Below, piece after piece: positions 48,424 to 56,920 of a stretch of DNA of 64,000 nucleotides. How positions within the stretch are numbered: the first letter of the stretch is position 1; every line of letters begins with the position of its first letter. Source of the stretch: Microbacteriaceae bacterium (GTDB taxonomy: Bacteria; Actinomycetota; Actinomycetes; Actinomycetales; Microbacteriaceae); contig JACMPQ010000085.1 in assembly GCA_014377425.1 (NCBI GenBank), positions 28,037 to 92,036 of the forward strand. Direction: 5' to 3'. Below the pieces are notes generated by a model. It searched no databases, was not told the origin of the DNA, and saw nothing but the letters and a program-made list of their open reading frames with translations. Position numbers and translations under genes: made by a program.

Positions 48424-49785
48424 ATGACCCAGCACTATGCCGATCGTGACCGCCTCGCCACCCTGTGGGAATCGGAGGTTGACCGTTTTCGTGTCGCCCG
48501 CCCCGAATCGCACCGGCTGTGGACCGAAGCAATTCCGAACATGCCCGACGGCGTTCCGATGCTCTGGATGTCGAAGTGGCCGGGCCCGTGGCCGGTGTAC
48601 GTAACCGAGGCCTCCGGTAGCCAATTCACCTGCGTAGACGGCCTCACACACGTTGACCTTTGCCTCGGAGACACCGGGGCCATGTGCGGGCACGCGCCGG
48701 CGGCATCCGTGAAGGCAATCTCTGAGCGGCTGGCCAAAGGCTCAACCTTTATGCTTCCCACCGCGGATGCCGCTGCCGCCGCCGCCCTCCTCGCAGAGCG
48801 GTTTCGCGTGCCGAGCTGGCAGTTCTCGCTCTCGGCCACCGACGCTAACCGCAGCCTGATCCGCTTTGCTCGCCAGGTCACCGGTAAAGCTAAAATCGTG
48901 GTGCACGACCAGTGCTATCACGGCACCGTTGATGAGGCCTACGCCACCCTCGATGACACCGGCGCGGTTGTTTCGCGCCGCGGTAACATCGGCGCGCCGG
49001 TCGACCCGGCACTCACCACGTCGGTCGTACCGTTCAACGACATCGCGGCACTCGAGGCAGCATTCGCTGCGGGGGATGTCGCGGCCATGCTCATCGAGCC
49101 TGCGCTCACCAATATCGGCATTGTCTTGCCCGAACCCGGCTATCACGAGGCGGTGCGCGAGCTCTGCACCCGCTTCGGGGTCATCTTGATCATCGATGAA
49201 ACGCACACGATCAGCGCCGGCATCAGCGGCATGATCGGCACCGAAGATTTGCACCCGGATGCCGTGGTGCTCGGTAAGAGTATCGGTGGGGGTATTCCGG
49301 CCGGGGCATACGGCATGTCCGCGGAGTTCGCGGCCCGCGTTCGGAACAGCATCGACCTCGAGGACATCGATGTCGGGGGAGTGGGCGGCACGTTGGCTGG
49401 TAACGCGGTGTCGCTGGCCGGAATTCGCGCAACGCTTACCGAGGTTCTCACCGCTGAGGCGTTTGTAGACATGATCGATCGTTGCACCGAGTGGACCGCC
49501 GGCGTTCAGGCCGCCATTGACGAGTTTGGGGTGCCGTGGCAGGTCACCCAGCTCGGCGCCCGGGCCGAATACAGCTTTCGCGCAACCGCCCCCACCACGG
49601 GTGCGGAGGCGGCGGCAGCTGACGATTTCGAGCTGCAGCAGTATCTGCACCTGCACGCCCTGAACCGCGGCATTCTGATCACGCCGTTTCACAACATGGC
49701 CCTGATGTGCCCGGTCACGACCGCCGCCGATGTTGAGCGGCACACGATCGCGTTCCGCGAGGCTGTCGCCAGCCTCTACAGCTGA
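48424..49785 (+). CDS. Class III aminotransferase, glutamate-1-semialdehyde aminomutase-like
   Basis: The protein has 453 residues from ATG 48424. The fold includes GDTGAMCGHAP, VHDQCYHGTVDEAY, IIDETHTISAG and Lys285 in VVLGKSIGGGIPAGAYGM as the PLP Schiff base. The closest pattern is the GSAM/HemL subgroup, but its place directly behind potC argues for an amine or polyamine-derived substrate rather than haem synthesis. An open frame reaches back into potC, but conserved sequence starts only at 48424, where AGAAAG serves as a weak ribosome site. Confidence 0.88.
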   Translation: MTQHYADRDRLATLWESEVDRFRVARPESHRLWTEAIPNMPDGVPMLWMSKWPGPWPVYVTEASGSQFTCVDGLTHVDLCLGDTGAMCGHAPAASVKAISERLAKGSTFMLPTADAAAAAALLAERFRVPSWQFSLSATDANRSLIRFARQVTGKAKIVVHDQCYHGTVDEAYATLDDTGAVVSRRGNIGAPVDPALTTSVVPFNDIAALEAAFAAGDVAAMLIEPALTNIGIVLPEPGYHEAVRELCTRFGVILIIDETHTISAGISGMIGTEDLHPDAVVLGKSIGGGIPAGAYGMSAEFAARVRNSIDLEDIDVGGVGGTLAGNAVSLAGIRATLTEVLTAEAFVDMIDRCTEWTAGVQAAIDEFGVPWQVTQLGARAEYSFRATAPTTGAEAAAADDFELQQYLHLHALNRGILITPFHNMALMCPVTTAADVERHTIAFREAVASLYS

Positions 49786-49842
49786 GCACCCGGGTAGCTG
49801 AGCAACTGATTAGCTGAGCAACTGGTTAGCTGAGCAGATGAA
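49779..49842 (+). repeat. Four 16-bp tandem units from the aminotransferase stop to the OsmC start
   Basis: CAGCTGAGCACCCGGG (49779-49794), TAGCTGAGCAACTGAT (49795-49810), TAGCTGAGCAACTGGT (49811-49826) and TAGCTGAGCAGATGAA (49827-49842). The first unit contains the aminotransferase TGA and the last the OsmC ATG, so the array fills the whole gap. Confidence 0.85.
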
Positions 49843-50335
49843 CGGCGAACACCACTACACGGTGGCAACCCAGTGGCAGGGTAATCGCGGTAGCGGCACG
49901 AGTGGCTACCGCGATTACGGTCGAGAACACACCATCTCGGCAGTCGGCAAACCGGCGATTGCGGCCTCCAGCGATCGCACTTTTCACGGCGATGCCGATC
50001 GCTGGAATCCCGAGGAACTCCTCATCGCCGCCCTAAGCCAGTGCCATCTGCTCAGCTACCTGCACGTCGCCGCAAGCGGCGGTGTGATCGTGCAGTCCTA
50101 TGTTGATTCAGCCACCGGCACTATGGTGCAGACTCCGGATGGCGGTGGACACTTCACATCGGTGACCCTTCGGCCGCGCGTCACGATTGCGCGATCGACA
50201 TCCCAAACCGACGCGGAGGTGATCGCGTTGGCTCAGCGGCTCCACTCGGATGCCGCGGCAAAATGTTTCATTGCCGCGTCGGTCAATTTTCCGGTGCGGC
50301 ATGATGCGCAGATCGGTTTCGCGGGCCCCGAATAG
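49838..50335 (+). CDS. OsmC/Ohr family peroxidase-like protein
   Basis: A 165-residue protein with the two redox cysteines of the family, one in LLIAALSQCHLLSYLH and one in AAAKCFIAASVNFPV. OsmC-type proteins reduce organic hydroperoxides with thiol cofactors. The length is slightly above the usual 140-150. It is preceded by a tandem array instead of a standard ribosome site, so it may depend on read-through from the aminotransferase gene. Confidence 0.88.
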   Translation: MNGEHHYTVATQWQGNRGSGTSGYRDYGREHTISAVGKPAIAASSDRTFHGDADRWNPEELLIAALSQCHLLSYLHVAASGGVIVQSYVDSATGTMVQTPDGGGHFTSVTLRPRVTIARSTSQTDAEVIALAQRLHSDAAAKCFIAASVNFPVRHDAQIGFAGPE

Positions 50336-50476
50336 GTGTAGACGGAGCTTCGCATTGCCTGCCCGGTTTTTTCCATTGGGGGTAATGGTTTAACGTTGCA
50401 GGGGGTCGCGAACCTCCGGCAGGTGGGGGTGGGATTGTTTTGCGGCTGCCCGTTCGCCGTTCTGAGAAAGCAGACC

Positions 50477-51478
50477 ATGTCAAAAAAATTCTTCGCCACG
50501 ATCGCTTTGGCGGGCCTTGCGCTTTCACTATCGGCCTGTACCGGATCCGCTGATCTGAAGTCCGTGAGCGACTGCAAGCCCACCGCGGCCGGCGCAAGCT
50601 CCGCGAAGATCGCCGCTACCGGCAAGGTCGGAGAGGCGCCGACGGTGAAGTTCCCATCGCCGCTGACCGCAAAAACCACCGAGCGCACCGAGCTCATCAA
50701 GGGTAAGGGCGCGGTCGCAGCCGCCGGCAGCACCCTCACTGTCAACTACACCGCGTTCAACGGTACGACCGGTAAGAAAATTGACTCAACTTCCTACAAG
50801 TCCGACGGCCTAGCTTCGGTGAAGCTTGATAAGTCCGCGCTCTTGCCCGGTTTGATAAAGGCGCTCACCTGCTCCGCGGTTGGCGCTCGCGTCGCCGTGG
50901 TCATCCCACCGGAAGACGGCTTCGGTGCCGCCGGTTCGGCAAACCTCAACGTTGGTGCCACGGACGCACTGGTTTTCGTGCTCGATGTGGTCACCGTCAA
51001 GGCTGCTGTCAAGGAGTCTCCTTCACCCTCAAGCTCCGTCAAGGCACTTGCCAAGGCCGATGGTGCGAGCCAGCCAGCCCCGGCCGGTTTCCCCACCGTT
51101 GTGCTCGATGACAAGGGTGCGCCGACCATCACGATGCCCGCCGGTGCTGCACCAGCCGAGTTGCAGATTGCCGATCTCAAACTCGGTACCGGCGCAACGG
51201 TGGCCTCCGGGGATACCGTCACCGTGCACTACACCGGAGCCATTTACTCCACCGGTTCGGTCTTTGATTCCAGTTGGACTCGCGGTGAGCCGGCCAGCTT
51301 TGCTACCACGGGAGTAATTCCGGGATTCGGCAAGGCGCTCGTCGGCCACAAGGTTGGATCTCAGGTGATTGCGGTTATCCCACCCGCCGAGGGTTACGGT
51401 GCCCAGGGCAGCCCGCCCAAGATCTCGGGAACCGACACCTTAGTGTTCGTGGTCGATATCCTGGCCACCGCGAAGTAA
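50477..51478 (+). CDS. FKBP-type peptidyl-prolyl isomerase lipoprotein, two domains
   Basis: The 333-residue precursor has a lipobox (LALSLSACTG, Cys21). Two FKBP-like domains follow. The first (about 70-178) is degenerate (VNYTAFNGTTGKKIDSTSYKSD). The second (about 215-332) has the complete signature VHYTGAIYSTGSVFDSSWTRGEPASF...VIPGFGKALVGHKVGSQVIAVIPPAEGYG. It would speed folding of secreted proteins at the outer face of the membrane. AGAAAG precedes ATG 50477. It lies 48 bases ahead of dxr. Confidence 0.92.
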   Translation: MSKKFFATIALAGLALSLSACTGSADLKSVSDCKPTAAGASSAKIAATGKVGEAPTVKFPSPLTAKTTERTELIKGKGAVAAAGSTLTVNYTAFNGTTGKKIDSTSYKSDGLASVKLDKSALLPGLIKALTCSAVGARVAVVIPPEDGFGAAGSANLNVGATDALVFVLDVVTVKAAVKESPSPSSSVKALAKADGASQPAPAGFPTVVLDDKGAPTITMPAGAAPAELQIADLKLGTGATVASGDTVTVHYTGAIYSTGSVFDSSWTRGEPASFATTGVIPGFGKALVGHKVGSQVIAVIPPAEGYGAQGSPPKISGTDTLVFVVDILATAK

Positions 51479-51526
51479 CGCACGGAGGCAGAATTTAGCG
51501 CCGATCAACGATGGGAGGATGTCCCC

Positions 51527-52609
51527 ATGCGACGCGCGATCATTCTCGGCTCCACCGGTTCTATTGGCACTCAAGCGCTCGAGGTTATTCGTGCCAACCG
51601 TGATCGATTCGAGGTCGTTGGATTGGCAGCTGGCACCAACCGTGAGCTCGTAGCGGAACAGGCACGAGAATTCGACGTTACCGAAGTTGCGTTTGGTGCA
51701 GTCGATGCTGAACGGCTCGTTCGTTCGGTTGGGGCCGATGTTGTTCTGAACGGCATCACCGGTTCAGTCGGTCTCGGCCCAACGCTGGCAGCGCTGGAAG
51801 TCGGAGCGGTGCTGGCCCTCGCTAATAAGGAGAGCCTGATCGTTGGTGGGGCGCTGGTTACCGAACTTGCCCGGCCGGGTCAGATCGTGCCGGTGGATTC
51901 GGAGCATTCGGCCATCGCGCAGGCACTGCGATCGGGAACAGCCGCCGAGGTATCACGGCTGGTGCTCACGGCATCCGGCGGTCCGTTTCGGGGTCGGAGT
52001 CGTGAGTCGCTTGCGGCGGTCACTCCTCGTCAGGCGCTGGCTCACCCCACTTGGGCCATGGGGCTCGTCGTGACCACAAACTCAGCCACCCTGATCAACA
52101 AAGGACTCGAGGTCATCGAAGCCCACCTGTTGTTCGCCGTATCGTACGACCGAATCGTGGTCACCGTGCACCCGCAATCCGTCGTCCATTCGATGGTCGA
52201 GTTTGTCGACGGTTCGACGATCGCTCAGGCATCGCCGCCGGATATGAGATTGCCCATCTCCCTGGGCCTGGATTGGCCACAGCGGGTGGCCGGGGTTGGC
52301 GCGCCGCTGGATTGGACAACCGCGAGCAGTTGGAATTTTGAGCCCCTCGACGAGCGCGCGTTTCCGGCTGTTGCATTGGCAAAGAGTGTCGGGCGTGCCG
52401 GGGGCACCTGGCCCGCGGTGTTCAACGCCGCGAACGAGCAGGCGGTGGGCGCGTTTCACGCAGGGCGGATTGGATTTCTCGACATCGTTGACACCGTCTC
52501 TGCCATCGTCGAAGAGCACCCCGGGGGAGAGGTTTCTCTTCCCGGGGTGCTCGAGGCGGAACGCTGGGCGCGGCTGGCCGCAGACACGCGTATCGCTGCT
52601 CGCCGCTAA
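51527..52609 (+). CDS. dxr: 1-deoxy-D-xylulose 5-phosphate reductoisomerase
   Basis: Dxr is the second enzyme of the MEP isoprenoid pathway. The 360-residue protein has the NADPH motif GSTGSIG (8-14), [11 protein letters not shown], the metal-binding [16 protein letters not shown] and [35 protein letters not shown] ribosome site lies ahead of the ATG. In most actinobacteria the site-2 protease and ispG follow directly; here a beta-helix gene on the other strand intervenes. Confidence 0.97.
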   Translation: MRRAIILGSTGSIGTQALEVIRANRDRFEVVGLAAGTNRELVAEQAREFDVTEVAFGAVDAERLVRSVGADVVLNGITGSVGLGPTLAALEVGAVLALANKESLIVGGALVTELARPGQIVPVDSEHSAIAQALRSGTAAEVSRLVLTASGGPFRGRSRESLAAVTPRQALAHPTWAMGLVVTTNSATLINKGLEVIEAHLLFAVSYDRIVVTVHPQSVVHSMVEFVDGSTIAQASPPDMRLPISLGLDWPQRVAGVGAPLDWTTASSWNFEPLDERAFPAVALAKSVGRAGGTWPAVFNAANEQAVGAFHAGRIGFLDIVDTVSAIVEEHPGGEVSLPGVLEAERWARLAADTRIAARR

Positions 52610-52637
52610 TTGCGGGTCTTCTCGACCGCAACCTCGC

Positions 52638-53672
52638 TTAGCTGCAGGTGATGTTGCTGAGGCCGAGCTTGGCGGTGCTCGGCTGGCATTTCACTACATT
52701 GCCGATTGCGCCAAATTCGATTCGAACGAGGTAGCCGGGGATGTCCCCGGTGGAGGTGTTGTTGTCGAAGGTGTTGTTCTGACCCCAGCCCTTCAGTAAT
52801 TGGTGTACCTGGAATCCGTCGTTGATCGTCTTGGATCCGGTGTTGCCGGAGATGCGGTAACCGTTTCCTTTTACATCAACCCAGGAGTCCGCAGAATTTT
52901 TACCAGACCAGGCGTCGTTGACGAAGGTGTTACCGAGCAATTGACCACCGGTCGTGCCCTCTTTGACATCGATACCCTCAGCGGCGGTGTTGGTAATCGT
53001 GTTGTTTTGCACAATGGCGTAGTCGGACTGGTCGGGGATGGTGGAGGATCCCATCACGCTGTCCCAGTTGCTCTTGGAGCTCCCGAGGTAGATCCCCTCT
53101 CCGAAACCCTTCGATACCTGGCCGGTGTCGTGAACGAAATTGTTGCGCACGATCACATGACTACTGTTATGCCGCACGTGGATTCCCTCTTGCCCGATGT
53201 TCGATACCTCAACTCCATCGATGATGCTGTTGTCGGCGTCGTCGAGCACGATTCCTTTCTGGGCAGTTGAGATGGTGAAGCCAGAGAGGTTCCAGTAACC
53301 GTCGATCACATGAAATCCGTAGGACTTGCGCGTTGATCCGGTGGTCAAGATCGCGTTTCTCGAGCCGATGAGCGTGATCGGCGCGGCTGCGGTTCCGGCG
53401 TTCGTGGTGCTGAACGATCCGACGTAACGACCGTCGGCCAGTGTGATCACATCTCCTGGCTGCGCTTGCCCGAGTGCCGCGGTTAGCTGAGCGGCGGTAG
53501 CTACCCGAATTGTTGCACCGGCCGGTTCCGCGGACGAGGATCCGGTGGATCCCCCGATGGTCGGTGAGTCGGCGAGAGCACCGGTGCTCGGCAACAAGAT
53601 TGCCCCGATTGTCATGGTAACCGCGACCGCCAAGGCCGAAATGGGTACACAAATAGACTTTTTTTCAATCAT
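52638..53672 (-). CDS. Secreted right-handed parallel beta-helix protein
   Basis: A 344-residue precursor with a signal peptide (about 1-35, ending TGALADS). PbH1-type coils rich in Asn, Gly and Val follow (PGDVITLADGRYVG, ISTAQKGIVLDDADNSIIDGVEVSNIGQEGIHVRHNSSHVIVRNNFVHDTG, IVQNNTITNTAAEGIDVKEGTTGGQLLGNTFVND). The fold is that of pectate lyases and related polysaccharide-active proteins. No catalytic set can be assigned with confidence. It ends with a Cys near the C terminus that could pair with the one in VKCQ. It lies opposite in strand to dxr and the site-2 protease and appears inserted. Confidence 0.85.
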   Translation of the reverse strand: MIEKKSICVPISALAVAVTMTIGAILLPSTGALADSPTIGGSTGSSSAEPAGATIRVATAAQLTAALGQAQPGDVITLADGRYVGSFSTTNAGTAAAPITLIGSRNAILTTGSTRKSYGFHVIDGYWNLSGFTISTAQKGIVLDDADNSIIDGVEVSNIGQEGIHVRHNSSHVIVRNNFVHDTGQVSKGFGEGIYLGSSKSNWDSVMGSSTIPDQSDYAIVQNNTITNTAAEGIDVKEGTTGGQLLGNTFVNDAWSGKNSADSWVDVKGNGYRISGNTGSKTINDGFQVHQLLKGWGQNNTFDNNTSTGDIPGYLVRIEFGAIGNVVKCQPSTAKLGLSNITCS

Positions 53673-53677
53673 TTTTA

Positions 53678-53693
53678 GCCCCCGCTAAATAGG
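53678..53693 (-). promoter_or_regulatory. Hairpin presenting the ribosome site of the beta-helix gene
   Basis: On the minus strand TTTAGC and GCTAAA can pair around a GGGG loop just before the ATG (TTTAGCGGGGGCTAAA). The purine-rich ribosome site sits in the loop and stem, so folding could regulate initiation. Confidence 0.45.
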
Positions 53694-53766
53694 ACTGAGG
53701 GATTCCCCAAGAATGGCCCCCCAGCCATCGAAACTTGCTTGGTGGAGAAGGTACTCCCCGTTTCCG

Positions 53767-53786
53767 ATCGCGTGTTGCGATTTTTT
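53767..53786 (+). terminator. Possible terminator reading rightward
   Basis: ATCGC (53767-53771) and GCGAT (53777-53781) pair around GTGTT and run into TTTTTT. It could stop dxr transcripts that read antisense through the beta-helix gene. The stem is only five pairs. Confidence 0.35.
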
Positions 53787-54150
53787 GCGCCGACCGCCCG
53801 TTAACTGTGAATTCTTTACCAACAGCTGGCGCGAAACGCTCCCCGTATTCGAGGCAGAAAGCCCTAAATATCCCGTAAACACAACGATTTGATTGGTTGA
53901 ATGCCACGGTTAGAGAGCCGAAAAAGTCAAAATAGAACAATGAAATATCCGCAGTCAACATCCAATAAATTCACAAGTTGTTTACACGAATTAGACAGAG
54001 ATCAAGTTTTGTTCGCGAGTTTGAGCACAGAGCAGTGCGGATTATCAATCCTCAAGACTCGTTGAATCAGCTTCTGCTTACCGGGGTTCGGGATCGGTCT
54101 CGATTTCAAATTTTTTGGGGCGCCGCCAAAAAGTGTTGCTGTTGGCGAAA

Positions 54151-54210
54151 ATCCTGGGACTTTGTCAATAATCGCGGTGCTTTGTCAATAAACCTGGGAC
54201 TTTGTCAATA
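54151..54210. repeat. Three 20-bp tandem repeats with CTTTGTCAATAA core
   Basis: ATCCTGGGACTTTGTCAATA (54151-54170), ATCGCGGTGCTTTGTCAATA (54171-54190) and AACCTGGGACTTTGTCAATA (54191-54210) have an exact 20-base period, about two helical turns. They lie about 80 bases upstream of the site-2 protease start. Confidence 0.88.
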
Positions 54211-54279
54211 ATTCAGAGCGGGTTGGGTTCACCGTTGCAGGCGAGGCAGGTCTGCCGACGAAAGCAAAACGACTCCCGC

Positions 54280-54285
54280 TAGCCT
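54280..54285 (+). promoter_or_regulatory. Candidate -10 box of the site-2 protease gene, leaderless
   Basis: TAGCCT is followed by six bases and GTG 54292. TTGCAG at 54235-54240 is too far away to be its -35 box. Confidence 0.45.
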
Positions 54286-54291
54286 TGAGGT

Positions 54292-55617
54292 GTGGAAACC
54301 GTGTTGCTCTATGTTCTCGGCGTGCTGATTATGGTTGTTGGTCTCGCTCTATCGATTGCCCTGCACGAGCTGGGCCACTTCATCCCGGCAAAGCTCTTTG
54401 GGGTAAAAGTCGCTCAATTCATGATCGGTTTCGGCCCGACGGTGTTCTCCCGTAAACGCGGTGAAACGGAGTTCGGGCTCAAGGCGATTCCCCTCGGCGG
54501 CTACATTTCGATGTCTGGGATGTTTCCCCCAAAGGCGCCTGGCGGCAACTCTCGTACTGCCAGCACCGGCTTCTTCCAAACGCTCGTTCAGGATGCCCGC
54601 TCTTCAAGCGCCGACACGGTGAGCGCGGGAGATGAGCACCGCACGTTCTATCGCCTACCGATTTATAAGCGCATCATCATCATGCTCGGTGGTCCGTTCA
54701 TGAACCTCATCATTGCCCTCGTTCTTTACGCGGTTGTGCTCTGTGGCTTCGGGGTTGCTCAGCAAAGCACCACCCTGGGCAGCGTGTCGGCGTGCGTTCT
54801 TCCGGCCACGAGCGCGCGTCAAAATTGTGCCAGCGGGGATGCCGAGGCACCGGGGTCTCGCGCCGGACTCAAGCCCGGCGATCGACTGGTCAGCATCAAC
54901 GGAATGCGAATTTCGAGTTGGAACCAGGCCACCGCGATCATCCGGGTCTCCGCGCAAAAACCGCTCGCGATGGTGGTGGAGCGCTCCGGCAAAACGGTCG
55001 AGGTCTCCGCGACTCCGAGTCTCACCGAGCGCTACGCCACCGACGCTACCGGGGTGGTGACGAAGTCGTCGGATGGCACGCGCATCACTCAAAAGGTTGG
55101 CTTTCTCGGCATTGGTGCTGCGGTTGAGGTGGTGCAGCAACCGATCACCGCGGTCCTTCCCGCGGTCGGAGACAACATCGCTCGGGTGGGCGAACTCATT
55201 ACCCACCTGCCGGATCGGCTGGTGGCGGTTGCTAACGCCGCATTCGGGGCGGGAGCGAGAGACCCCAACGGCCCAATCAGTGTCGTGGGTGTAGGGCGGG
55301 TGGCCGGCGAAATCGCCAGCATCAACAGCATCCCGATCACCGATCGGCTCTCGGCCCTGATTGGAATTCTGGCGTCTCTGAATGTGGCGCTCTTGGTGTT
55401 CAACCTTGTTCCACTACTCCCGCTTGATGGAGGGCATGTGGCCGGTGCTCTTTACGAGGGCGTGCGGCGCTTCTTCGCCAAACTGTTCGGCCGGAAAGAC
55501 CCGGGTCCGGTGGATACCGCGAAGCTCATCCCACTCACCCTCACCGTGGTGATGGTGCTCGGGGCGATGAGCGCTCTATTGATCTATGCCGACATCGTGA
55601 AGCCGATAAGTTTCTAG
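54292..55617 (+). CDS. rseP: Site-2 intramembrane metalloprotease (RseP/Rip1 family)
   Basis: A 441-residue membrane protease that cleaves membrane-bound regulators within the bilayer. The zinc motif HELGH is at residues 25-29. A PDZ domain (about 170-250) contains GSRAGLKPGDRLVSINGMRI. The third zinc ligand lies in PLDGGH (377-382). It starts with GTG 54292 and lies between dxr and ispG, the usual actinobacterial setting for Rip1. Confidence 0.95.
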   Translation: METVLLYVLGVLIMVVGLALSIALHELGHFIPAKLFGVKVAQFMIGFGPTVFSRKRGETEFGLKAIPLGGYISMSGMFPPKAPGGNSRTASTGFFQTLVQDARSSSADTVSAGDEHRTFYRLPIYKRIIIMLGGPFMNLIIALVLYAVVLCGFGVAQQSTTLGSVSACVLPATSARQNCASGDAEAPGSRAGLKPGDRLVSINGMRISSWNQATAIIRVSAQKPLAMVVERSGKTVEVSATPSLTERYATDATGVVTKSSDGTRITQKVGFLGIGAAVEVVQQPITAVLPAVGDNIARVGELITHLPDRLVAVANAAFGAGARDPNGPISVVGVGRVAGEIASINSIPITDRLSALIGILASLNVALLVFNLVPLLPLDGGHVAGALYEGVRRFFAKLFGRKDPGPVDTAKLIPLTLTVVMVLGAMSALLIYADIVKPISF

Positions 55618-55647
55618 CTGGCCGATTTTTGGCTGGCCAGTCTTGAG
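55618..55647. repeat. Degenerate 15-bp duplication at the site-2 protease stop
   Basis: CTGGCCGATTTTTGG (55618-55632) is followed by CTGGCCAGTCTTGAG (55633-55647), beginning at the first base after the TAG stop. Confidence 0.55.
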
Positions 55648-55695
55648 CTAATTGCCCGGAATATCCCTCCGAGGTAGCTCACCGGTGACAGCGCA

Positions 55696-55701
55696 TAAAC
55701 T
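55696..55701 (+). promoter_or_regulatory. Candidate -10 box of ispG, leaderless
   Basis: TAAACT is followed by six bases (ATCGGC) and GTG 55708. The same TAAACT-N6-GTG arrangement recurs before proS. Confidence 0.55.
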
Positions 55702-55707
55702 ATCGGC

Positions 55708-56856
55708 GTGCCTGCAGTCAATCTCGGAATGCCCAAAGCTCCCAACACCCTCACGCCGCGGCGTGTGACCCGCCAGCTGTCGGTGGGCAAAGTCAAGGTT
55801 GGAGGGGATGCCCGGGTCAGTGTGCAGTCAATGACCACCACTCAGACCACCAACATCAACGCCACACTGCAGCAAATTGCCGAGCTGACCGCCACCGGTT
55901 GTGACATTGTGCGAGTCGCCGTGCCGCATCAGGATGACGCAGACGTGCTGCACATCATTGCCGCAAAGAGCCAGCTTCCGATCATCGCCGACATCCACTT
56001 TCAGCCGCGCTACGTCTTTAGCGCCATCGACGCCGGTGTCGGCGCGGTGCGGGTCAATCCCGGCAACATCCGCAAGTTCGACGATCAGGTTGGTGCAATC
56101 GCGGCCGCGGCGAAAGCTGCCGGAGTGTCCATTCGCATCGGGGTAAACGCCGGATCGCTTGAGCCGAGCATTTTACAGAAATACGGCAAAGCGACCCCGG
56201 AGGCGCTGGTTGAGAGCGCCGTGTGGGAGGCCAGCCTGTTTGAAGAGCACGACTTCCACGATTTCAAGATCTCGGTAAAGCACAACGACCCGGTGACCAT
56301 GGTGAAGGCCTATCGGCTTCTCGCGGAGCGCGGCAATTGGCCGCTGCACCTCGGCGTGACCGAGGCGGGCCCCTCGTTCCAGGGAACGATCAAGAGCGCC
56401 ACGGCGTTCGGGATCCTCCTCGGTGAGGGCATCGGCGACACCATCCGCGTGTCGCTTTCGGCGCCTCCGGTGGAGGAGGTCAAGGTGGGCTTGCAAATCC
56501 TGCAGTCACTCGGACTTCGCGAACGCACTCTCGAGATCGTCTCCTGCCCCAGCTGCGGTCGTGCCCAGGTGGATGTCTACAAGCTCGCCAACGACGTCAC
56601 CGACGGGCTTGAGGGACTTACGGTGCCACTGCGCGTTGCCGTGATGGGCTGCGTTGTGAACGGTCCGGGCGAGGCTCGCGAAGCCGATCTCGGGGTAGCC
56701 AGCGGTAACGGTCGCGGTCAGATCTTCGTGCGCGGCGAGGTTATCAAAACGGTACCCGAGGCCGACATTGTGGCAACGCTGATCGAAGAGGCTAACCGCT
56801 TGGCCGCAGAAATGCCGGCGAGCGTCACCGGCACCGCTCAGGTCTTCACCGCCTAG
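55708..56856 (+). CDS. ispG: 4-hydroxy-3-methylbut-2-en-1-yl diphosphate synthase
   Basis: IspG performs the penultimate MEP pathway step with a [4Fe-4S] cluster. The 382-residue protein has a TIM barrel ([34 protein letters not shown]) and a C-terminal cluster domain. Its ligands are Cys280 and Cys283 (CPSCGR), Cys315 (GCVVNGPGE) and probably Glu322. It starts with GTG, has no ribosome site, and carries its own leaderless-type -10 box. Confidence 0.97.
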   Translation: MPAVNLGMPKAPNTLTPRRVTRQLSVGKVKVGGDARVSVQSMTTTQTTNINATLQQIAELTATGCDIVRVAVPHQDDADVLHIIAAKSQLPIIADIHFQPRYVFSAIDAGVGAVRVNPGNIRKFDDQVGAIAAAAKAAGVSIRIGVNAGSLEPSILQKYGKATPEALVESAVWEASLFEEHDFHDFKISVKHNDPVTMVKAYRLLAERGNWPLHLGVTEAGPSFQGTIKSATAFGILLGEGIGDTIRVSLSAPPVEEVKVGLQILQSLGLRERTLEIVSCPSCGRAQVDVYKLANDVTDGLEGLTVPLRVAVMGCVVNGPGEAREADLGVASGNGRGQIFVRGEVIKTVPEADIVATLIEEANRLAAEMPASVTGTAQVFTA

Positions 56857-56908
56857 ATCCGGTGGGGGCAGCTCGGCCGCCGCAGCAGGGGCCGAAGGTA
56901 CGGCCCGG

Positions 56909-56914
56909 TAAACT
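56909..56914 (+). promoter_or_regulatory. Candidate -10 box of proS, leaderless
   Basis: TAAACT is followed by six bases (GACTCG) and GTG 56921, identical in layout to ispG. Confidence 0.55.
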
Positions 56915-56920
56915 GACTCG

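Larger units (their letters stand above)
53673..54291. other. AT-rich 619-bp intergenic spacer
   Basis: This is the only gap over 300 bases in the window. Its middle is strongly AT rich (about 35% GC at 53941-54000 against roughly 60% elsewhere). The left half would be the 5' leader of the beta-helix gene and contains several small inverted repeats. The right half holds a triple 20-base repeat and the start region of the site-2 protease. No convincing protein-coding frame is seen. Confidence 0.7.

Noticed and set aside
48742..49743. 333-codon open frame antisense to the GSAM-like aminotransferase
   Set aside because: Shadow of a conserved gene with no recognisable motif.
48424..49785. hemL for tetrapyrrole synthesis
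   Set aside because: Context is polyamine transport with no hem genes nearby, so a haem role is not supported.
53665..53961. 98-codon minus-strand frame upstream of the beta-helix gene
   Set aside because: Overlaps the start of the beta-helix gene and the putative leader; no signal or domain.
54151..54210. CRISPR array
   Set aside because: The repeats are contiguous with a 20-bp period and no spacers, and no cas genes are present.
53978..54211. 77-codon frame in the AT-rich spacer
   Set aside because: Poor start, crosses the 20-bp repeats and shows no protein-like conservation pattern.
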